In this document: piece after piece, positions 35,552 to 45,159 of the stretch
How the letters are laid out: the number at the start of each line of letters is the position of its first letter
Position numbering within the stretch: the stretch's first letter is position 1
DNA from: Puerhibacterium puerhi
Lineage (GTDB): Bacteria; Actinomycetota; Actinomycetes; Actinomycetales; Cellulomonadaceae
DNA length: 64,000 nt
Assembly: GCF_009846865.1 (NCBI RefSeq)
Contig: NZ_WUWN01000002.1
Location: 62,001 to 126,000, forward strand
Reading direction: 5' to 3'
Notes under the pieces: generated by a model
Seen by the model: only the letters and a program-made list of their open reading frames with translations
Database searches by the model: none
What the model was told of the DNA's origin: nothing
Made by a program: the position numbers and the translations under genes

Positions 35552-35557
35552 TACGCT
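35552..35557 (+). promoter_or_regulatory. Leaderless -10 element (TACGCT)
   Basis: TACGCT lies 6 nt before the GTG start at 35564, with no Shine-Dalgarno sequence between. Confidence 0.55.
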
Positions 35558-35563
35558 GGCCGC

Positions 35564-36031
35564 GTGACCTGGCCCTTCGGCGCCCCGTACCCGGTGGACG
35601 AGCCCGGCGACGGCTCCGGCGACCCCGCGGCGCTCCCGCCAGGGTCGCCCGAGGAGTACGCGGCCGCCGTGCTCGACGTCGTGCGCCAGGTCCCGTCCGG
35701 CCGGGCCACGACGTACGGGCTGGTCGCGGAGGTGGTGGCCGAGACGCTGCACCGCGGCGGCCCGCGGCAGGTGGGGCGGGTGCTGGCCGGCTCCGGCGAC
35801 CGCTACGCGCACCTCGTGCCCGACGGCGCCGTCGTGGTGGGCCCGGCGGTCGACGACGGCGTGCCGTGGTGGCGGGTGGTCAACGCGGCGGGCGCCCCGC
35901 CGGCGCACCTGGTGACCGCGGCCCTCGACGCCCTGCGCGCGGAGGGGTGCCCGCTGGCGCGCGACGGCCGGCGGGTCGACCTGCGCCGGGCGGTCTGGTT
36001 CCCCGGCATCGACGACGCGCCGGCGGACTGA
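35564..36031 (+). CDS. Alkyltransferase-like protein (MGMT family, active-site Cys absent)
   Basis: A 155-residue protein with the DNA-binding domain of O6-alkylguanine-DNA alkyltransferase (VLDVVRQVPSGRATTYGLVAEV, VGRVLAGSG). Where the repair enzyme has PCHRV, this protein has PWWRVV, so it lacks the acceptor Cys. Such alkyltransferase-like (ATL) proteins bind O6-alkylguanine and hand the lesion to nucleotide excision repair. The start is set by the leaderless -10. Its end faces the LLM enzyme gene, 16 bp away. Confidence 0.88.
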   Translation: MTWPFGAPYPVDEPGDGSGDPAALPPGSPEEYAAAVLDVVRQVPSGRATTYGLVAEVVAETLHRGGPRQVGRVLAGSGDRYAHLVPDGAVVVGPAVDDGVPWWRVVNAAGAPPAHLVTAALDALRAEGCPLARDGRRVDLRRAVWFPGIDDAPAD

Positions 36032-36047
36032 CGCAGCCGGGCGGGCG

Positions 36048-37181
36048 TCAGGCCTTGCGCGGCGCCACCCGCGCCAGCGCCGACGCGGCGGTCGCGCGCA
36101 CGCGGCCGGCGGCCGACGTCGTGCCGTCCGGGCCCGGCGCGCCCTGCGCGGCGCCGAGCACCGTGAGCACCGAGGCGGGGTCGCCCTGCAGCAGCATGGT
36201 GGTCAGCGCGGTGCCGTCCCAGCGTGCCAGGTCGCGCGCCACCTTCTCCGCCGGCCCGACGAGGGCGATCTCCTCGACCAGCTCGAGCGGCACCGCCCGG
36301 GCGGCGTCGTCCTTGCGCCCGGCGAGGTAGAGGTCCTGCACCTCGTCGAGCGCCTCGGCGTACCCGAGCCGGTCGAGCGACGCCTTGTGGAAGTTGGCCT
36401 CCTTCGCGCCCATCCCGCCGGCGTAGAGCGCCACGTGCGGCCGGATGACGTCCGCCGCGGCCTCGACGTCGTCGCGCACCACCACCGGCACGGTGGCCAG
36501 CACCTCGAAGCCGCTCGCCGGCGAGCGCTCCTCGCGGCGGACGGCGAAGCCCTCGGCGAGCAGCTCGCGGAACGTCGCGTCCATCCGCGGGGCGTAGAAG
36601 CCGGCGAGCCAGCCGTCGGCGATCTCGGCGGCGAGCGCGACGTTGCGGGGGCCCTGGGCGGCCAGCACGATCGGGATCTCCCGGCGTCGCGGGTGGACCG
36701 TGGGCCGCAGCGCCTTGCCCAGGCCGGTGGCGCCGGGCGCGTCGGCGGGGAGCGGCAGCCGGTAGAAGTCGCCGTCGTAGGTCACCGGGCGCTCGCGGGC
36801 CACCACCTCGCGCACGACGTCGACGAACTCCCGCGTGCGGGCCAGCGGCCGACGGTACGGCTGGCCGTACCAGCCCTCGACCACCTGCGGGCCGGACGCG
36901 CCGAGGCCCAGCACGAACCGGCCGCCCGAGAGGTGGTCGAGGGTGAGCGCGTGCATCGCAGTGGCGGTCGGGGTGCGCGCGGCCATCTGCGCGATGCCCG
37001 TGCCCAGGCGCACCCGCCGGGTGCGCGAGCCCCACCAGGCCAGGGGCGTGAAGGCGTCGGACCCGTACGCCTCGGCGGTCCACACGGAGTCGAGGCCCAG
37101 CGCCTCGGCCGCCACCAGGGCGGGCACCATGCCCGTCGGGGGCCTGCGGGACCAGTAGCCGGTCTGGATGCCGATGCGCAC
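36048..37181 (-). CDS. LLM class F420-dependent oxidoreductase
   Basis: A 377-residue TIM-barrel oxidoreductase of the luciferase-like monooxygenase superfamily, in the F420-dependent subgroup. It starts RIGIQTGYWSRRPPTGMV and has GTGIAQMAARTPTATAMHAL and GLGASGPQVVEGWYG in the usual places. It should use reduced F420 (or FMN) on an unknown substrate. The GTG at 37181 has GAGGAG nine bases ahead. The intergenic region beyond it contains a large palindrome that may control the divergent operon. Confidence 0.88.
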   Translation of the reverse strand: MRIGIQTGYWSRRPPTGMVPALVAAEALGLDSVWTAEAYGSDAFTPLAWWGSRTRRVRLGTGIAQMAARTPTATAMHALTLDHLSGGRFVLGLGASGPQVVEGWYGQPYRRPLARTREFVDVVREVVARERPVTYDGDFYRLPLPADAPGATGLGKALRPTVHPRRREIPIVLAAQGPRNVALAAEIADGWLAGFYAPRMDATFRELLAEGFAVRREERSPASGFEVLATVPVVVRDDVEAAADVIRPHVALYAGGMGAKEANFHKASLDRLGYAEALDEVQDLYLAGRKDDAARAVPLELVEEIALVGPAEKVARDLARWDGTALTTMLLQGDPASVLTVLGAAQGAPGPDGTTSAAGRVRATAASALARVAPRKA

Positions 37182-37279
37182 GGGTGGCTCCTCGTCGAGT
37201 CGGATGCCCGGGACGCGCCGTCCCGGGTAACGCCGACCCACCCTAGCGCGGCCGGGTCTCGACACGACGTCCGAGATGG

Positions 37280-37312
37280 TGCAGACTAGTTTGCAGCACA
37301 AACCACTCTGCA
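37280..37312. promoter_or_regulatory. 33-bp interrupted palindrome, probable operator
   Basis: TGCAGA-(4)-TTTG-(5)-CAAA-(4)-TCTGCA: every block is matched symmetrically about the central CAGCA. It lies 57 bp before the start of the membrane-protein/regulator/ABC operon, and about 100 bp from the divergent LLM gene. It is a good candidate binding site for the winged-helix regulator encoded at 38093. CTAGTTTG within it could be a -10 element. Confidence 0.6.
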
Positions 37313-37368
37313 GAGCCGCACCCCACACCGACGCCCGGCAACCCGCAGCACCGACCGAGAGGAACCCC

Positions 37369-38100
37369 ATGACCGACGACGCCCGCACCGGCAGGCCCGA
37401 CGAGCCCGGCGAGGTGACGCTCGACGCGGCGGCCAGCCTGCGGCTCATCCGCGAGCAGCAGGAGCGCGCGCGCGCCGCCACGGAGCCGGACGGGCGCGCC
37501 CTCTATGCCGCGTGGGGCGCCGCCTGGCTCGTGGGCTACCTGTGCCTCTGGTCGAGCTCGCGGCGCACGGCCGACGGCGCGGCCGGCGCGTCCGGGCAGC
37601 CCGAACCGTGGGCGTTCGCCGTCTTCGGCGGCGCGATCCTCGCTGCGGTGGCCTTCACCATCGTCCACACCGTGACCCGCACCGCCGGCACCCGGGGAGC
37701 CAGCGCCCGCACCGGCGCCCTTTACGGCTGGGCGTGGTTCCTAGGCTTCCTCGCGATCGCCTTCATCCAGGGCGGGCTCGCCCGCGCCGGGGCGAGCCCC
37801 GAGGTGATGGGCCTGGCGAGCAACGCGACCGCCTGCCTCGTCGTCGGCCTGCTCTACCTCGCCGGCGGCATGGTGTTCGGCGAGACCCGGCTCTACGTGC
37901 TCGGCGTGTGGATCCTGCTGGTCGCGGCCGTGGCCTCGTTCGTCGGCATCCCGCTGACGTACCTGGTGATGGCGCTCGCCGGCGGCGGCGGGTTCCTGCT
38001 GCTCGCGGCGCTGGAGCAGGTGCTGCGGTCCCGGCGCCGGCGCGCCGGCCGCGCGGCGGCGCCGTCGGTGGTGGCGGGGGAGGGGCCGTCCCGTGCCTGA
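37369..38100 (+). CDS. Hypothetical six-helix membrane protein
   Basis: A 243-residue protein with a 45-residue soluble N-terminus (AASLRLIREQQERARAATEP) and about six membrane helices (AAWGAAWLVGYLCLW, AFGGAILAAVAFTIV, WAWFLGFLAIAFIQGG, ATACLVVGLLYLAGG, VLGVWILLVAAVASFVG, LVMALAGGGGFLLLAALE). GAGAGGA lies upstream of the ATG. The next gene, a regulator, begins 8 bp before its stop. The combination of membrane protein, regulator and ABC exporter recurs in Actinobacteria, and this protein is probably an accessory of the exporter or a sensor for the regulator. Family not recognised. Confidence 0.8.
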   Translation: MTDDARTGRPDEPGEVTLDAAASLRLIREQQERARAATEPDGRALYAAWGAAWLVGYLCLWSSSRRTADGAAGASGQPEPWAFAVFGGAILAAVAFTIVHTVTRTAGTRGASARTGALYGWAWFLGFLAIAFIQGGLARAGASPEVMGLASNATACLVVGLLYLAGGMVFGETRLYVLGVWILLVAAVASFVGIPLTYLVMALAGGGGFLLLAALEQVLRSRRRRAGRAAAPSVVAGEGPSRA

Positions 38101-38391
38101 GGCCCTGGACCCCGTCATCCACGCGCCCGCCCGCCTGCGGCTGGTCGCGACGCTGGCCGCCCTGCCTGCCGGCGACGAGCTGTCCTTCCCCAAGCTCCGC
38201 AAGCTCCTCGAGATGACGGCCGGGAACCTGTCCACCCACCTGCGCAAGCTCGAGGACGCCGGCTACGTGGCCGTCACCAAGACCCACGAGGGCCGCACCC
38301 CCGCCACCTACGTGGCGCTGACCCCGCGCGGTCGGCGCGCCTTCGACGACTACACCGAGGCCCTCGACGCCCTCCTGAAGGGAGCCGGATC

Positions 38392-38395
<4 letters not shown>
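38093..38395 (+). CDS. Winged-helix transcriptional regulator
   Basis: A 100-residue single-domain DNA-binding protein (MarR/ArsR-like winged helix). SFPKLRKLLEMTAGNLSTHLRKLEDAGYV is the helix-turn-helix, and THEGRTPATYVALTPRGRRAF is the wing. It overlaps the preceding membrane gene by 8 bp and the ABC ATPase by 4 bp, so it belongs to the operon it most likely controls, through the 33-bp palindrome upstream. No effector-binding domain is present. Confidence 0.88.
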
Positions 38396-39428
<1,033 letters not shown>

Positions 39429-39432
<4 letters not shown>

Positions 39433-40244
39433 GCACGACGACGCGCGCGACGCCGGCCACGTCGGCGGCCGGGGCGGGCCGGCCCGCCGGTCCGGGGACG
39501 CTCCGGCTGACCTGGCTGCACCTGAGGTACCAGTTCCTCGAGACGGTGCGGGTGCCGATCGCGGTGCTGGGCAACCTGCTGTTCCCCGCCCTGGCGATGT
39601 TCTTCTTCGTGGTGCCGCAGGAGGCCGTCGCGGGCGACCCGGTGGCGGCGACCACGGCCGTGGCCTCGCTGAGCCTGTTCGCCGTCTGCTCGGCCAGCCT
39701 GTTCACGTACGGCCTGGGCGTGGCGGAGGACCGCCAGCTGCCGTTCGACCCGTTCCTGCGCTCGCTGCCGGCCGGGCCGGCGCCGCGGATGGTCGCGCGC
39801 ATCGGCAACGGCGCGGTCTTCGCGCTGTTCGGGCTGGTGCCGCTGACGGTCATCGGCTGGCTGTTCACCGAGGCCGGCGTCGCCGCCGTGCGCCTGCTGG
39901 CCGGCGTCGGCACGATCCTGCTGGTCTCCGTGCCGTTCGTGCTGCTCGGCATGGCCGTGGGCTACGCGCTGCCGGCCAAGGCCGCGCTGCCCGTGGTGCA
40001 GGTGATCCTGTTCCCGCTCGCCTTCGCCGGCGGGCTGTTCATGCCGCCGCAGCTCTTCCCGGCGTGGCTGGACGGGATCTCCATGGCCACGCCGACGCGC
40101 GCCGGGCGCGACCTGCTGGTGCAGGCCCTCACCGGGCAGCCGGCGTACGGCGCGGCCTGGGCGGTGCTGGCCGGGTGGGTCGTGGTGCTGGCCGCGCTGG
40201 CGGTCACCGCCTACCGCCGCGACGAGGGTCGCCGCTTCCGCTGA
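39429..40244 (+). CDS. ABC-2 type transporter permease
   Basis: A 271-residue permease with six membrane helices of the ABC-2 family (PIAVLGNLLFPALAMFFFVV, FGLVPLTVIGWLF, VQVILFPLAFAGGLFMPPQLFP). The FMPPQLFP turn before the last extracellular helix is typical. It pairs with the ATPase it overlaps by 4 bp and ends the four-gene operon. Confidence 0.9.
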
Positions 40245-40286
40245 CGGCGGTGCGCGCGACCACGTGCCGACCGGGGCCCCTGCGGC

Positions 40287-40292
40287 TACGGT
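40287..40292 (+). promoter_or_regulatory. Leaderless -10 element (TACGGT)
   Basis: TACGGT lies 6 nt before the GTG start at 40299. Confidence 0.55.
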
Positions 40293-40298
40293 CGGCAC

Positions 40299-40709
40299 GT
40301 GGTCAGCGTCGACGACGTCGCGCGGCTCGCGGCCGCGCTGCCCGGGGTCGAGGAAGGCACCTCCTACGGACACCGCGCCTGGCTCGTGGGCGGGCGGCGG
40401 TTCGCGTGGCTGCGCCCGTTCTCGAAGGCCGACGTGCGCCGCTTCGGCGACCGGCCCGTGCCGGCCGGCCCGGTCCTCGCCCTCGCGGTCGAGGACCTGG
40501 GGGAGAAGCAGGCGGTGCTCGCCGAGCACCCGGCCACGTTCCTCGACATCCCGCACCTCGACGGCCACCCGGTCGTGCTGGTGCGTCTCGACGCCGTCGG
40601 CCCCGAGGAGCTCGCGGAGGCGCTCGAGGACGCGTGGCTGGCCACGGCGCCCGCGCCGCTCGCCCGGGGCCACCGGGCCGACGGCTCAGGCCACAGGTCG
40701 GGGGCGTAG
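40299..40709 (+). CDS. MmcQ/YjbR family protein
   Basis: A 136-residue protein of the YjbR (MmcQ-like) family, a small fold suggested to bind DNA but without established function. It opens VDDVARLAAALPGVEEGTSYG and has the AWLVGGRRFAWLRPFSKAD and FLDIPHLDGHPVVLVRLD segments of the family. The start is set by a leaderless -10. Its last 24 bp overlap, in antisense, the end of the convergent CPBP gene. Confidence 0.85.
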   Translation: MVSVDDVARLAAALPGVEEGTSYGHRAWLVGGRRFAWLRPFSKADVRRFGDRPVPAGPVLALAVEDLGEKQAVLAEHPATFLDIPHLDGHPVVLVRLDAVGPEELAEALEDAWLATAPAPLARGHRADGSGHRSGA

Positions 40710-41627
40710 CGCCCCCCGTGCCACCAGCAGCGCGAGCACCAGCGCCGGCACGATCCACCCCGACCAGCCGAGGATCGTCGCGTGGACGGTGTCGACCGTC
40801 TCGCCCGCCCGCGCCAGCACGACGCCGAGCCCGGCGGCGGCGTTGACGGTGCCGTGCCCGAGCGCCGCCGGCCACACCGAGCCCGACCGCTGCCGCACCC
40901 ACGCGAGCAGGCCGCCCACCACGGTGCACATGCCGCACATCGCCGCCAGCGCGACCGCGGGGTGCGCGCCGGGGTAGTTGTAGCCGAGCAGCAGCAGGGG
41001 AGCGTGCCACAGCCCCCACACCACCCCGGAGACGAGGACCGCCGGGACGGTGCCGAGCGGCAGCAGGCGCGGGAACAGGTAGCCGCGCCACCCGAGCTCC
41101 TCGCCGGCCGCCGGCACCGTGTTGATCACGGACCCGATCGCGACGTTGACGAGCTGGCCGGCCAGCACGAGCCCGAGCGGCGCCGCGACCGGCGGGGCGC
41201 CCAGGGCGGCGAGCTGCGCGTCGAGCACGGCCTGCAGCCCGGACAGCCCCGTGAAGTCCGCGGGGTAGACGCCGAGGGCCGCCCCGACCGGCAGCGCGAC
41301 CACCACGGCGCCCAGCAGCACGCCGAGCGCGATCGCCGCCCAGCCCAGGATCGCGGCGACCGACCGGCCCCGGGAGACCGCCCCGAGCCGCGACCACACC
41401 GCGCGCTCGCCGTCGACCCACCGCACGGTGACGAGGGCGGCGACCGCCGGCGTCGTCATCACCAGCAGCGACAGCGGCAGGAACAGCGGGCTGGCCAGCC
41501 CGCCCGTGGCGTACAGCGGGGCGGCGGCGAGCCAGCCCAGCGCGCACGCCAGCGCGACGAAGACGACGGGGCCGCGCCAGCCGGCGGGCCCGGCGGCCGG
41601 CGGGATGGGGGCGGTGCGGCGGCTCAT
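40686..41627 (-). CDS. CPBP family intramembrane metalloprotease (type II CAAX/ABI)
   Basis: A 313-residue membrane protein with about eight helices. The ABI/CPBP active-site motifs are present: EELGWRGYLFPRL, WGLWHAPLLLLG and the last His in ALGHGTVNAAAG. These intramembrane proteases act in bacteriocin immunity, export or stress response; the target here is unknown. It is the third gene of a GntR-DUF1648-CPBP operon whose genes overlap by 4 bp each. Confidence 0.9.
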   Translation of the reverse strand: MSRRTAPIPPAAGPAGWRGPVVFVALACALGWLAAAPLYATGGLASPLFLPLSLLVMTTPAVAALVTVRWVDGERAVWSRLGAVSRGRSVAAILGWAAIALGVLLGAVVVALPVGAALGVYPADFTGLSGLQAVLDAQLAALGAPPVAAPLGLVLAGQLVNVAIGSVINTVPAAGEELGWRGYLFPRLLPLGTVPAVLVSGVVWGLWHAPLLLLGYNYPGAHPAVALAAMCGMCTVVGGLLAWVRQRSGSVWPAALGHGTVNAAAGLGVVLARAGETVDTVHATILGWSGWIVPALVLALLVARGALRPRPVA

Positions 41628-42622
41628 CGCGCCCGCTCCGCCATCGTGTTGAGCAGCGCGGCGGCGGTGGCGGCGTCGTCCACCGTGACCACCAGCGAGC
41701 GGCCGCCGGAGCGCTCCACGAGGAGGCCCTCGCCCGCCCGCAGCACCACGCCGACCCGGCCGTCGCGCCCGATGCGCCAGCCCCAGCCGCCGAAGTCGCC
41801 GAACGGGCGCACCTGCACCACGGAGGCCCGCTCGATCTCGTCGGCGGGCACGTGCGACCGCGGCCAGCCGAGCGCCGAGCGCACCGTCAGTCCCGTCGCG
41901 TCGACCCGGACCGTGAAGGCGAACATCGCGGCCAGCACGAGGGCGAGGACGAGCGGCACCACGAGGGTGCCCCAGGTGCCGCTCGCCAGGGCGCTCGACA
42001 CGGCGACGAGCACCGCGACGGCGCCGATCGCGATGCCGACGCCGCCGGCGGCCCGGCGCAGCCACACGGCCCGCTCGCCGTCACCGAGCGGGACGCGCGG
42101 GGCGTCCGCCGGGACCGGGCCGTCGGCGCGGCTCGGCGGGTCGCCGGGCACGGCGAACCAGGCCGCCGCGCCGAGCGCGACCATGGCGGCGAAGGACAGC
42201 GCCGTCGCGGTGCCGGGGTTGGGGGCGTCCGCCGCGTCGGCCAGCCCGCGCTGCGCGGCGAGGCTGCCGGGCACCAGCACGGCCATGAGCGCGCTCAGGC
42301 CCACCGCCCCGGCCGCCGCGACCTTCCGCGCGGCCGCGGACTGCCCGGCCCGGACGCCGATCGCGACGAACAGCGCGACGAACGCCGCCGACGTCCCGAC
42401 CATGACCGCCAGGTCGGCCTCGAGGCTCATGAAGCCGTCGGCGCGGGCGCCGGACCAGTGGCTCGCGACCGGGTCGGGCAGCTCGTCGCGCCAGCCCCAC
42501 GCGACGGCCGCCGCGACGACGGCGAGGGCCAGGCCGACGCCGCCCGCCACGAGGACGGGCGCGTGCCGGCGGGAGGTGCCGCGCCTCGCGCGCCACCGTC
42601 GGGTCGTCGTCCTCGGGGTCAT
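41624..42622 (-). CDS. DUF1648 domain membrane protein
   Basis: A 332-residue protein with about six membrane helices. The DUF1648 hallmark ELPDPVASHWS follows the first helix. After the fourth hydrophobic stretch comes a C-terminal soluble PH-like segment (VRVDATGLTVRSALGWPR, RIGRDGRVGVVLRAGEGLLVE). DUF1648 proteins often follow YtrA-type GntR regulators, as here. The start overlaps the GntR stop by 4 bp. Biochemical role unknown. Confidence 0.88.
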   Translation of the reverse strand: MTPRTTTRRWRARRGTSRRHAPVLVAGGVGLALAVVAAAVAWGWRDELPDPVASHWSGARADGFMSLEADLAVMVGTSAAFVALFVAIGVRAGQSAAARKVAAAGAVGLSALMAVLVPGSLAAQRGLADAADAPNPGTATALSFAAMVALGAAAWFAVPGDPPSRADGPVPADAPRVPLGDGERAVWLRRAAGGVGIAIGAVAVLVAVSSALASGTWGTLVVPLVLALVLAAMFAFTVRVDATGLTVRSALGWPRSHVPADEIERASVVQVRPFGDFGGWGWRIGRDGRVGVVLRAGEGLLVERSGGRSLVVTVDDAATAAALLNTMAERAR

Positions 42623-42984
42623 CCCTTCAGCGCCTCCTTGAGCAGGGTGGTGGTGGCCTCGGTGGACAGGCCGGCGCCGCGTGCCGCGTCGACGAACGCG
42701 GCGAGCGCGCGCTCGACGACCGACAGGTCGCGGCCGGCCGTCCCGGCGCCCTGGACGACGACGGCGCCGCGCCCGCGGCGCAGCTCGAGCACGCCGTCGT
42801 CGCGCAGCTGCTGGTAGGCGTGCAGCACCGTGTGCACGTTGACCTCGAGCGAGGTGGCCAGCTCTCGGGCGGCGGGCAGGCGCTCGCCCGGCGTGAGCTC
42901 GCCGCGGGCGAGCGCCAGGTGCACCTGCGCGACGAGCTGGGCGTACAGCGGCTCCTCGGCGGCGGGGTCGACGGTCCAGAGCAC
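42619..42984 (-). CDS. GntR family transcriptional regulator (YtrA-type)
   Basis: A 121-residue regulator with an N-terminal GntR winged helix (LYAQLVAQVHLALARGELTPG, LPAARELATSLEVNVHTVLHAYQQLRDDGVL). The short helical C-terminus lacks a ligand domain, as in the YtrA subgroup. It heads its own operon. GTG at 42984 is exactly 6 nt from a TAGGGT -10, so the mRNA should be leaderless, and a 25-bp palindrome overlaps the promoter, implying autoregulation. Confidence 0.92.
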   Translation of the reverse strand: MLWTVDPAAEEPLYAQLVAQVHLALARGELTPGERLPAARELATSLEVNVHTVLHAYQQLRDDGVLELRRGRGAVVVQGAGTAGRDLSVVERALAAFVDAARGAGLSTEATTTLLKEALKG

Positions 42985-42990
42985 ACGGTC

Positions 42991-43021
42991 ACCCTAGTTG
43001 TTCTATGTCAATGCGAACAAC
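42991..43021 (-). promoter_or_regulatory. GntR operon promoter and operator
   Basis: On the minus strand TAGGGT (42996-42991) lies 6 nt before the GTG start. Immediately upstream is GTTGTTC-(11 nt)-GAACAAC (42997-43021), perfectly symmetric arms that cover the -35 position. A palindrome placed this way is the expected site for the YtrA-type regulator to repress its own operon. Confidence 0.65.
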
Positions 43022-43047
43022 CTGCCGCGCCGGGCCCGGAGGTACGA

Positions 43048-43083
43048 CGACGGGGGTGCGGCCGGGCGGCCGCACCCCCGTCG
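43048..43083 (-). terminator. Terminator of the cysK-epsC operon
   Basis: A perfect 16-bp stem, CGACGGGGGTGCGGCC / GGCCGCACCCCCGTCG, with a GGGC loop, 47 bp after the epsC stop. Confidence 0.85.
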
Positions 43084-43129
43084 CGGGCGGTGCTGCGGCG
43101 CGGGCCCGGCCGTCGCCGGGCCCGGGCGC

Positions 43130-43741
43130 TCAGATCATGTACTCGATGAGCAGCGCCGGGTCGGCGTGCTTGTCGCGCTCGGCCGCTGGGCGGCGGGGCA
43201 TGCGCACCTGGGCCGGGACGCCGAGCGCCACCGCGCCCGCCGGCACGTCCTTGACCACGACGGCGTTCGCGCCGACCTGCACGTCGTCCCCGAGCGTCAC
43301 CGGCCCCAGCACCTTGGCGCCGGCGCCGACCATGACCCGGTCGCCGAGCGTGGGGTGGCGCTTGCCGCGCGTCATCGACCGCCCGCCCAGCGTGGAGCCG
43401 TGGAACAGGATGCAGTCGGAGCCGATCACGGCGGTCTCGCCGATCACCACGCCCATGCCGTGGTCGATGAACAGCCGCCGGCCGATCACCGCCCCGGGGT
43501 GGATCTCGATGCCGGTGACGAACCGCGCGACCTGCGACAGCAGCCGGGCCGCCAGCCGCAGCGGCGGGTGGTGCCACATCCGGTGCGAGAGCCGGTGCAC
43601 CCACAGCGCGTGCACCCCGGGGTAGCCCAGGGCCACCTCGAGGCGTGTGCGGGCCGCCGGGTCGTGGGCGTGCGCCGCGGCGAGGTCCTCCTGGAGGATC
43701 TCCCACAGGTGGCGCAGCCCCGGGCGGTGGCCCGGCGGCAT
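43130..43741 (-). CDS. epsC: Serine O-acetyltransferase
   Basis: A 203-residue enzyme that acetylates serine with acetyl-CoA, the first step of cysteine synthesis. An N-terminal helical part ([20 protein letters not shown]) precedes the left-handed beta-helix of hexapeptide repeats ([40 protein letters not shown]), with the catalytic His residues in this region. ATG 43741 gives the usual distance to the EDLA helix; upstream GTG 43792 or a TTG coupled to the cysK stop are alternatives. The protein is short at the C-terminus, ending LLIEYMI; an Ile C-terminus is the usual tail for binding CysK. Confidence 0.92.
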   Translation of the reverse strand: MPPGHRPGLRHLWEILQEDLAAAHAHDPAARTRLEVALGYPGVHALWVHRLSHRMWHHPPLRLAARLLSQVARFVTGIEIHPGAVIGRRLFIDHGMGVVIGETAVIGSDCILFHGSTLGGRSMTRGKRHPTLGDRVMVGAGAKVLGPVTLGDDVQVGANAVVVKDVPAGAVALGVPAQVRMPRRPAAERDKHADPALLIEYMI

Positions 43742-43812
43742 GGGGTGCTCAGGCTCGGCGGCGGGGCGACCGTCGAGGGTCGCCTCCCGCACGGCGCGCA
43801 GGTCGGTCAACG

Positions 43813-44748
43813 TCAGTCCAGCAGGTCGGAGTACAGGATGGTGGACAGGTAGCGCTCGCCGAAGTCCGGGACGACGACGACGATCGTCTTGCCCGCGTTC
43901 TCCGGGCGGCCGGCCACCTCGGCGGCCGCGGCCAGCGCCGCGCCCGAGGAGATGCCCACGAGCAGGCCCTCCTCCTTGGCCGCGCGCCGCGCCCACTCGA
44001 CCGACGTCTCGGCGTCGACGTCGACGACCTCGTCGTAGGCCTTCGTGTCGAGCAGCTCGGGCACGAAGTTGGCGCCCAGGCCCTGGATCTTGTGCGGGCC
44101 GGGGGAACCGCCGTTGAGGATCGGCGACTCCTTGGGCTCGACGGCCACGATCTGGATCCCCGGCTTGCGCTCCTTGAGCACCTGCCCGACGCCGGTGATG
44201 GTGCCGCCCGTGCCGATGCCGGCCACGACGACGTCCACGGCACCGTCGGTGTCGGCCCAGATCTCCTCGGCCGTGGTGCGGCGGTGGATCTCCGGGTTCG
44301 CCGGGTTGGCGAACTGGCGCGCCAGGATCGCGCCGGGGCGCTCGGCGACGATGCGCTCGGCCGTGGCGACGGCGCCCTTCATGCCCTCGGCGCCCGGGGT
44401 GAGCACCAGCTCGGCACCGTACGCGCGCAGCAGGGCGCGGCGCTCCTTCGACATCGTCTCCGGCATGGCCAGCACGACCTTGTAGCCGCGGGCCGCGCCC
44501 ACCCACGCCAGCGCGATGCCGGTGTTGCCCGACGTGCCCTCGACGATCGTGCCGCCCGGCTTGAGCTCGCCGGAGGCCTCGGCGGCGTCGATGATCGCCA
44601 CGCCGATGCGGTCCTTCACCGAGTTGGCGGGGTTGTAGAACTCCAGCTTGGCGAGCACCGTGGCGCCGAGGCCCTCGGTGAGCTTGTTGAGGCGCACCAG
44701 CGGGGTGCCGCCGATGAGCTTGGTCGCGTCGTCGTAGATGCGGGCCAT
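43813..44748 (-). CDS. cysK: Cysteine synthase A (O-acetylserine sulfhydrylase)
   Basis: A 311-residue PLP enzyme converting O-acetylserine and sulfide to cysteine. The PLP Lys is in [12 protein letters not shown], the substrate loop is [11 protein letters not shown], and the phosphate-binding glycine loop is [10 protein letters not shown]. Its product feeds epsC feedback. It starts ATG 44748. A cysteine-rich peptide gene lies 255 bp upstream on the same strand and likely controls it by attenuation. Confidence 0.96.
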   Translation of the reverse strand: MARIYDDATKLIGGTPLVRLNKLTEGLGATVLAKLEFYNPANSVKDRIGVAIIDAAEASGELKPGGTIVEGTSGNTGIALAWVGAARGYKVVLAMPETMSKERRALLRAYGAELVLTPGAEGMKGAVATAERIVAERPGAILARQFANPANPEIHRRTTAEEIWADTDGAVDVVVAGIGTGGTITGVGQVLKERKPGIQIVAVEPKESPILNGGSPGPHKIQGLGANFVPELLDTKAYDEVVDVDAETSVEWARRAAKEEGLLVGISSGAALAAAAEVAGRPENAGKTIVVVVPDFGERYLSTILYSDLLD

Positions 44749-45002
44749 GGTGGGTCGGTCCTTCTCTCTCGGGTCGGTCGTGCGGTGGTGCGTGCGTGCG
44801 TGCGTGGGGTGGCGCGTGCGGGGCCGGTGCCGGCGGCGTGCCGGGGCCGCGCGGGAGCCGCGTCGCAGGGGGCTGACGCCTCCAGCCTGGTCACGGGCCG
44901 GGCGTCGCGCCACCGGGAGGAGCCGGGGCGGGGGAACGAGCGTCGCACGGGCGCCGCGGCCCGCGCGCCCGAGGGCGGCGGGTCAGGCGTGGCGTGGACG
45001 CC

Positions 45003-45098
45003 CTACAGACAGCGACAGGCGCGCGCCCGGGTGGGGCCGCAGCCCGGAGCGCAGCAGGCGGCGGAGGCGAGGCGGACGACGGCGGCGTGCGTGCGCAT
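45003..45098 (-). CDS. Cysteine-rich leader peptide upstream of cysK
   Basis: A 31-residue open frame starting ATG 45098 with a near-ideal GGAGGGA ribosome-binding site 7 nt before. Its peptide runs MRTHAAVVRLASAACCAPG and ends RACRCL: five Cys codons, including a CC pair and a C-R-C end. Actinobacterial cysteine and sulfur genes are often preceded by such leaders; in mycobacteria poly-cysteine upstream frames act as cysteine-responsive attenuators. The same is inferred here: slow reading of Cys codons when cysteine is scarce would raise cysK-epsC expression. Too short for standard gene callers. Confidence 0.75.
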   Translation of the reverse strand: MRTHAAVVRLASAACCAPGCGPTRARACRCL

Positions 45099-45159
45099 GC
45101 TCGGCTCCCTCCGTGTCCGCTGGTGAGCCCGGCTCTCGGCCGGCTCGGCTCCTACGGAC

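Noticed and set aside
44749-45002. Riboswitch upstream of cysK
   Set aside because: I could not recognise a known riboswitch core, and the cysteine-rich open frame with a strong ribosome-binding site is a simpler explanation.
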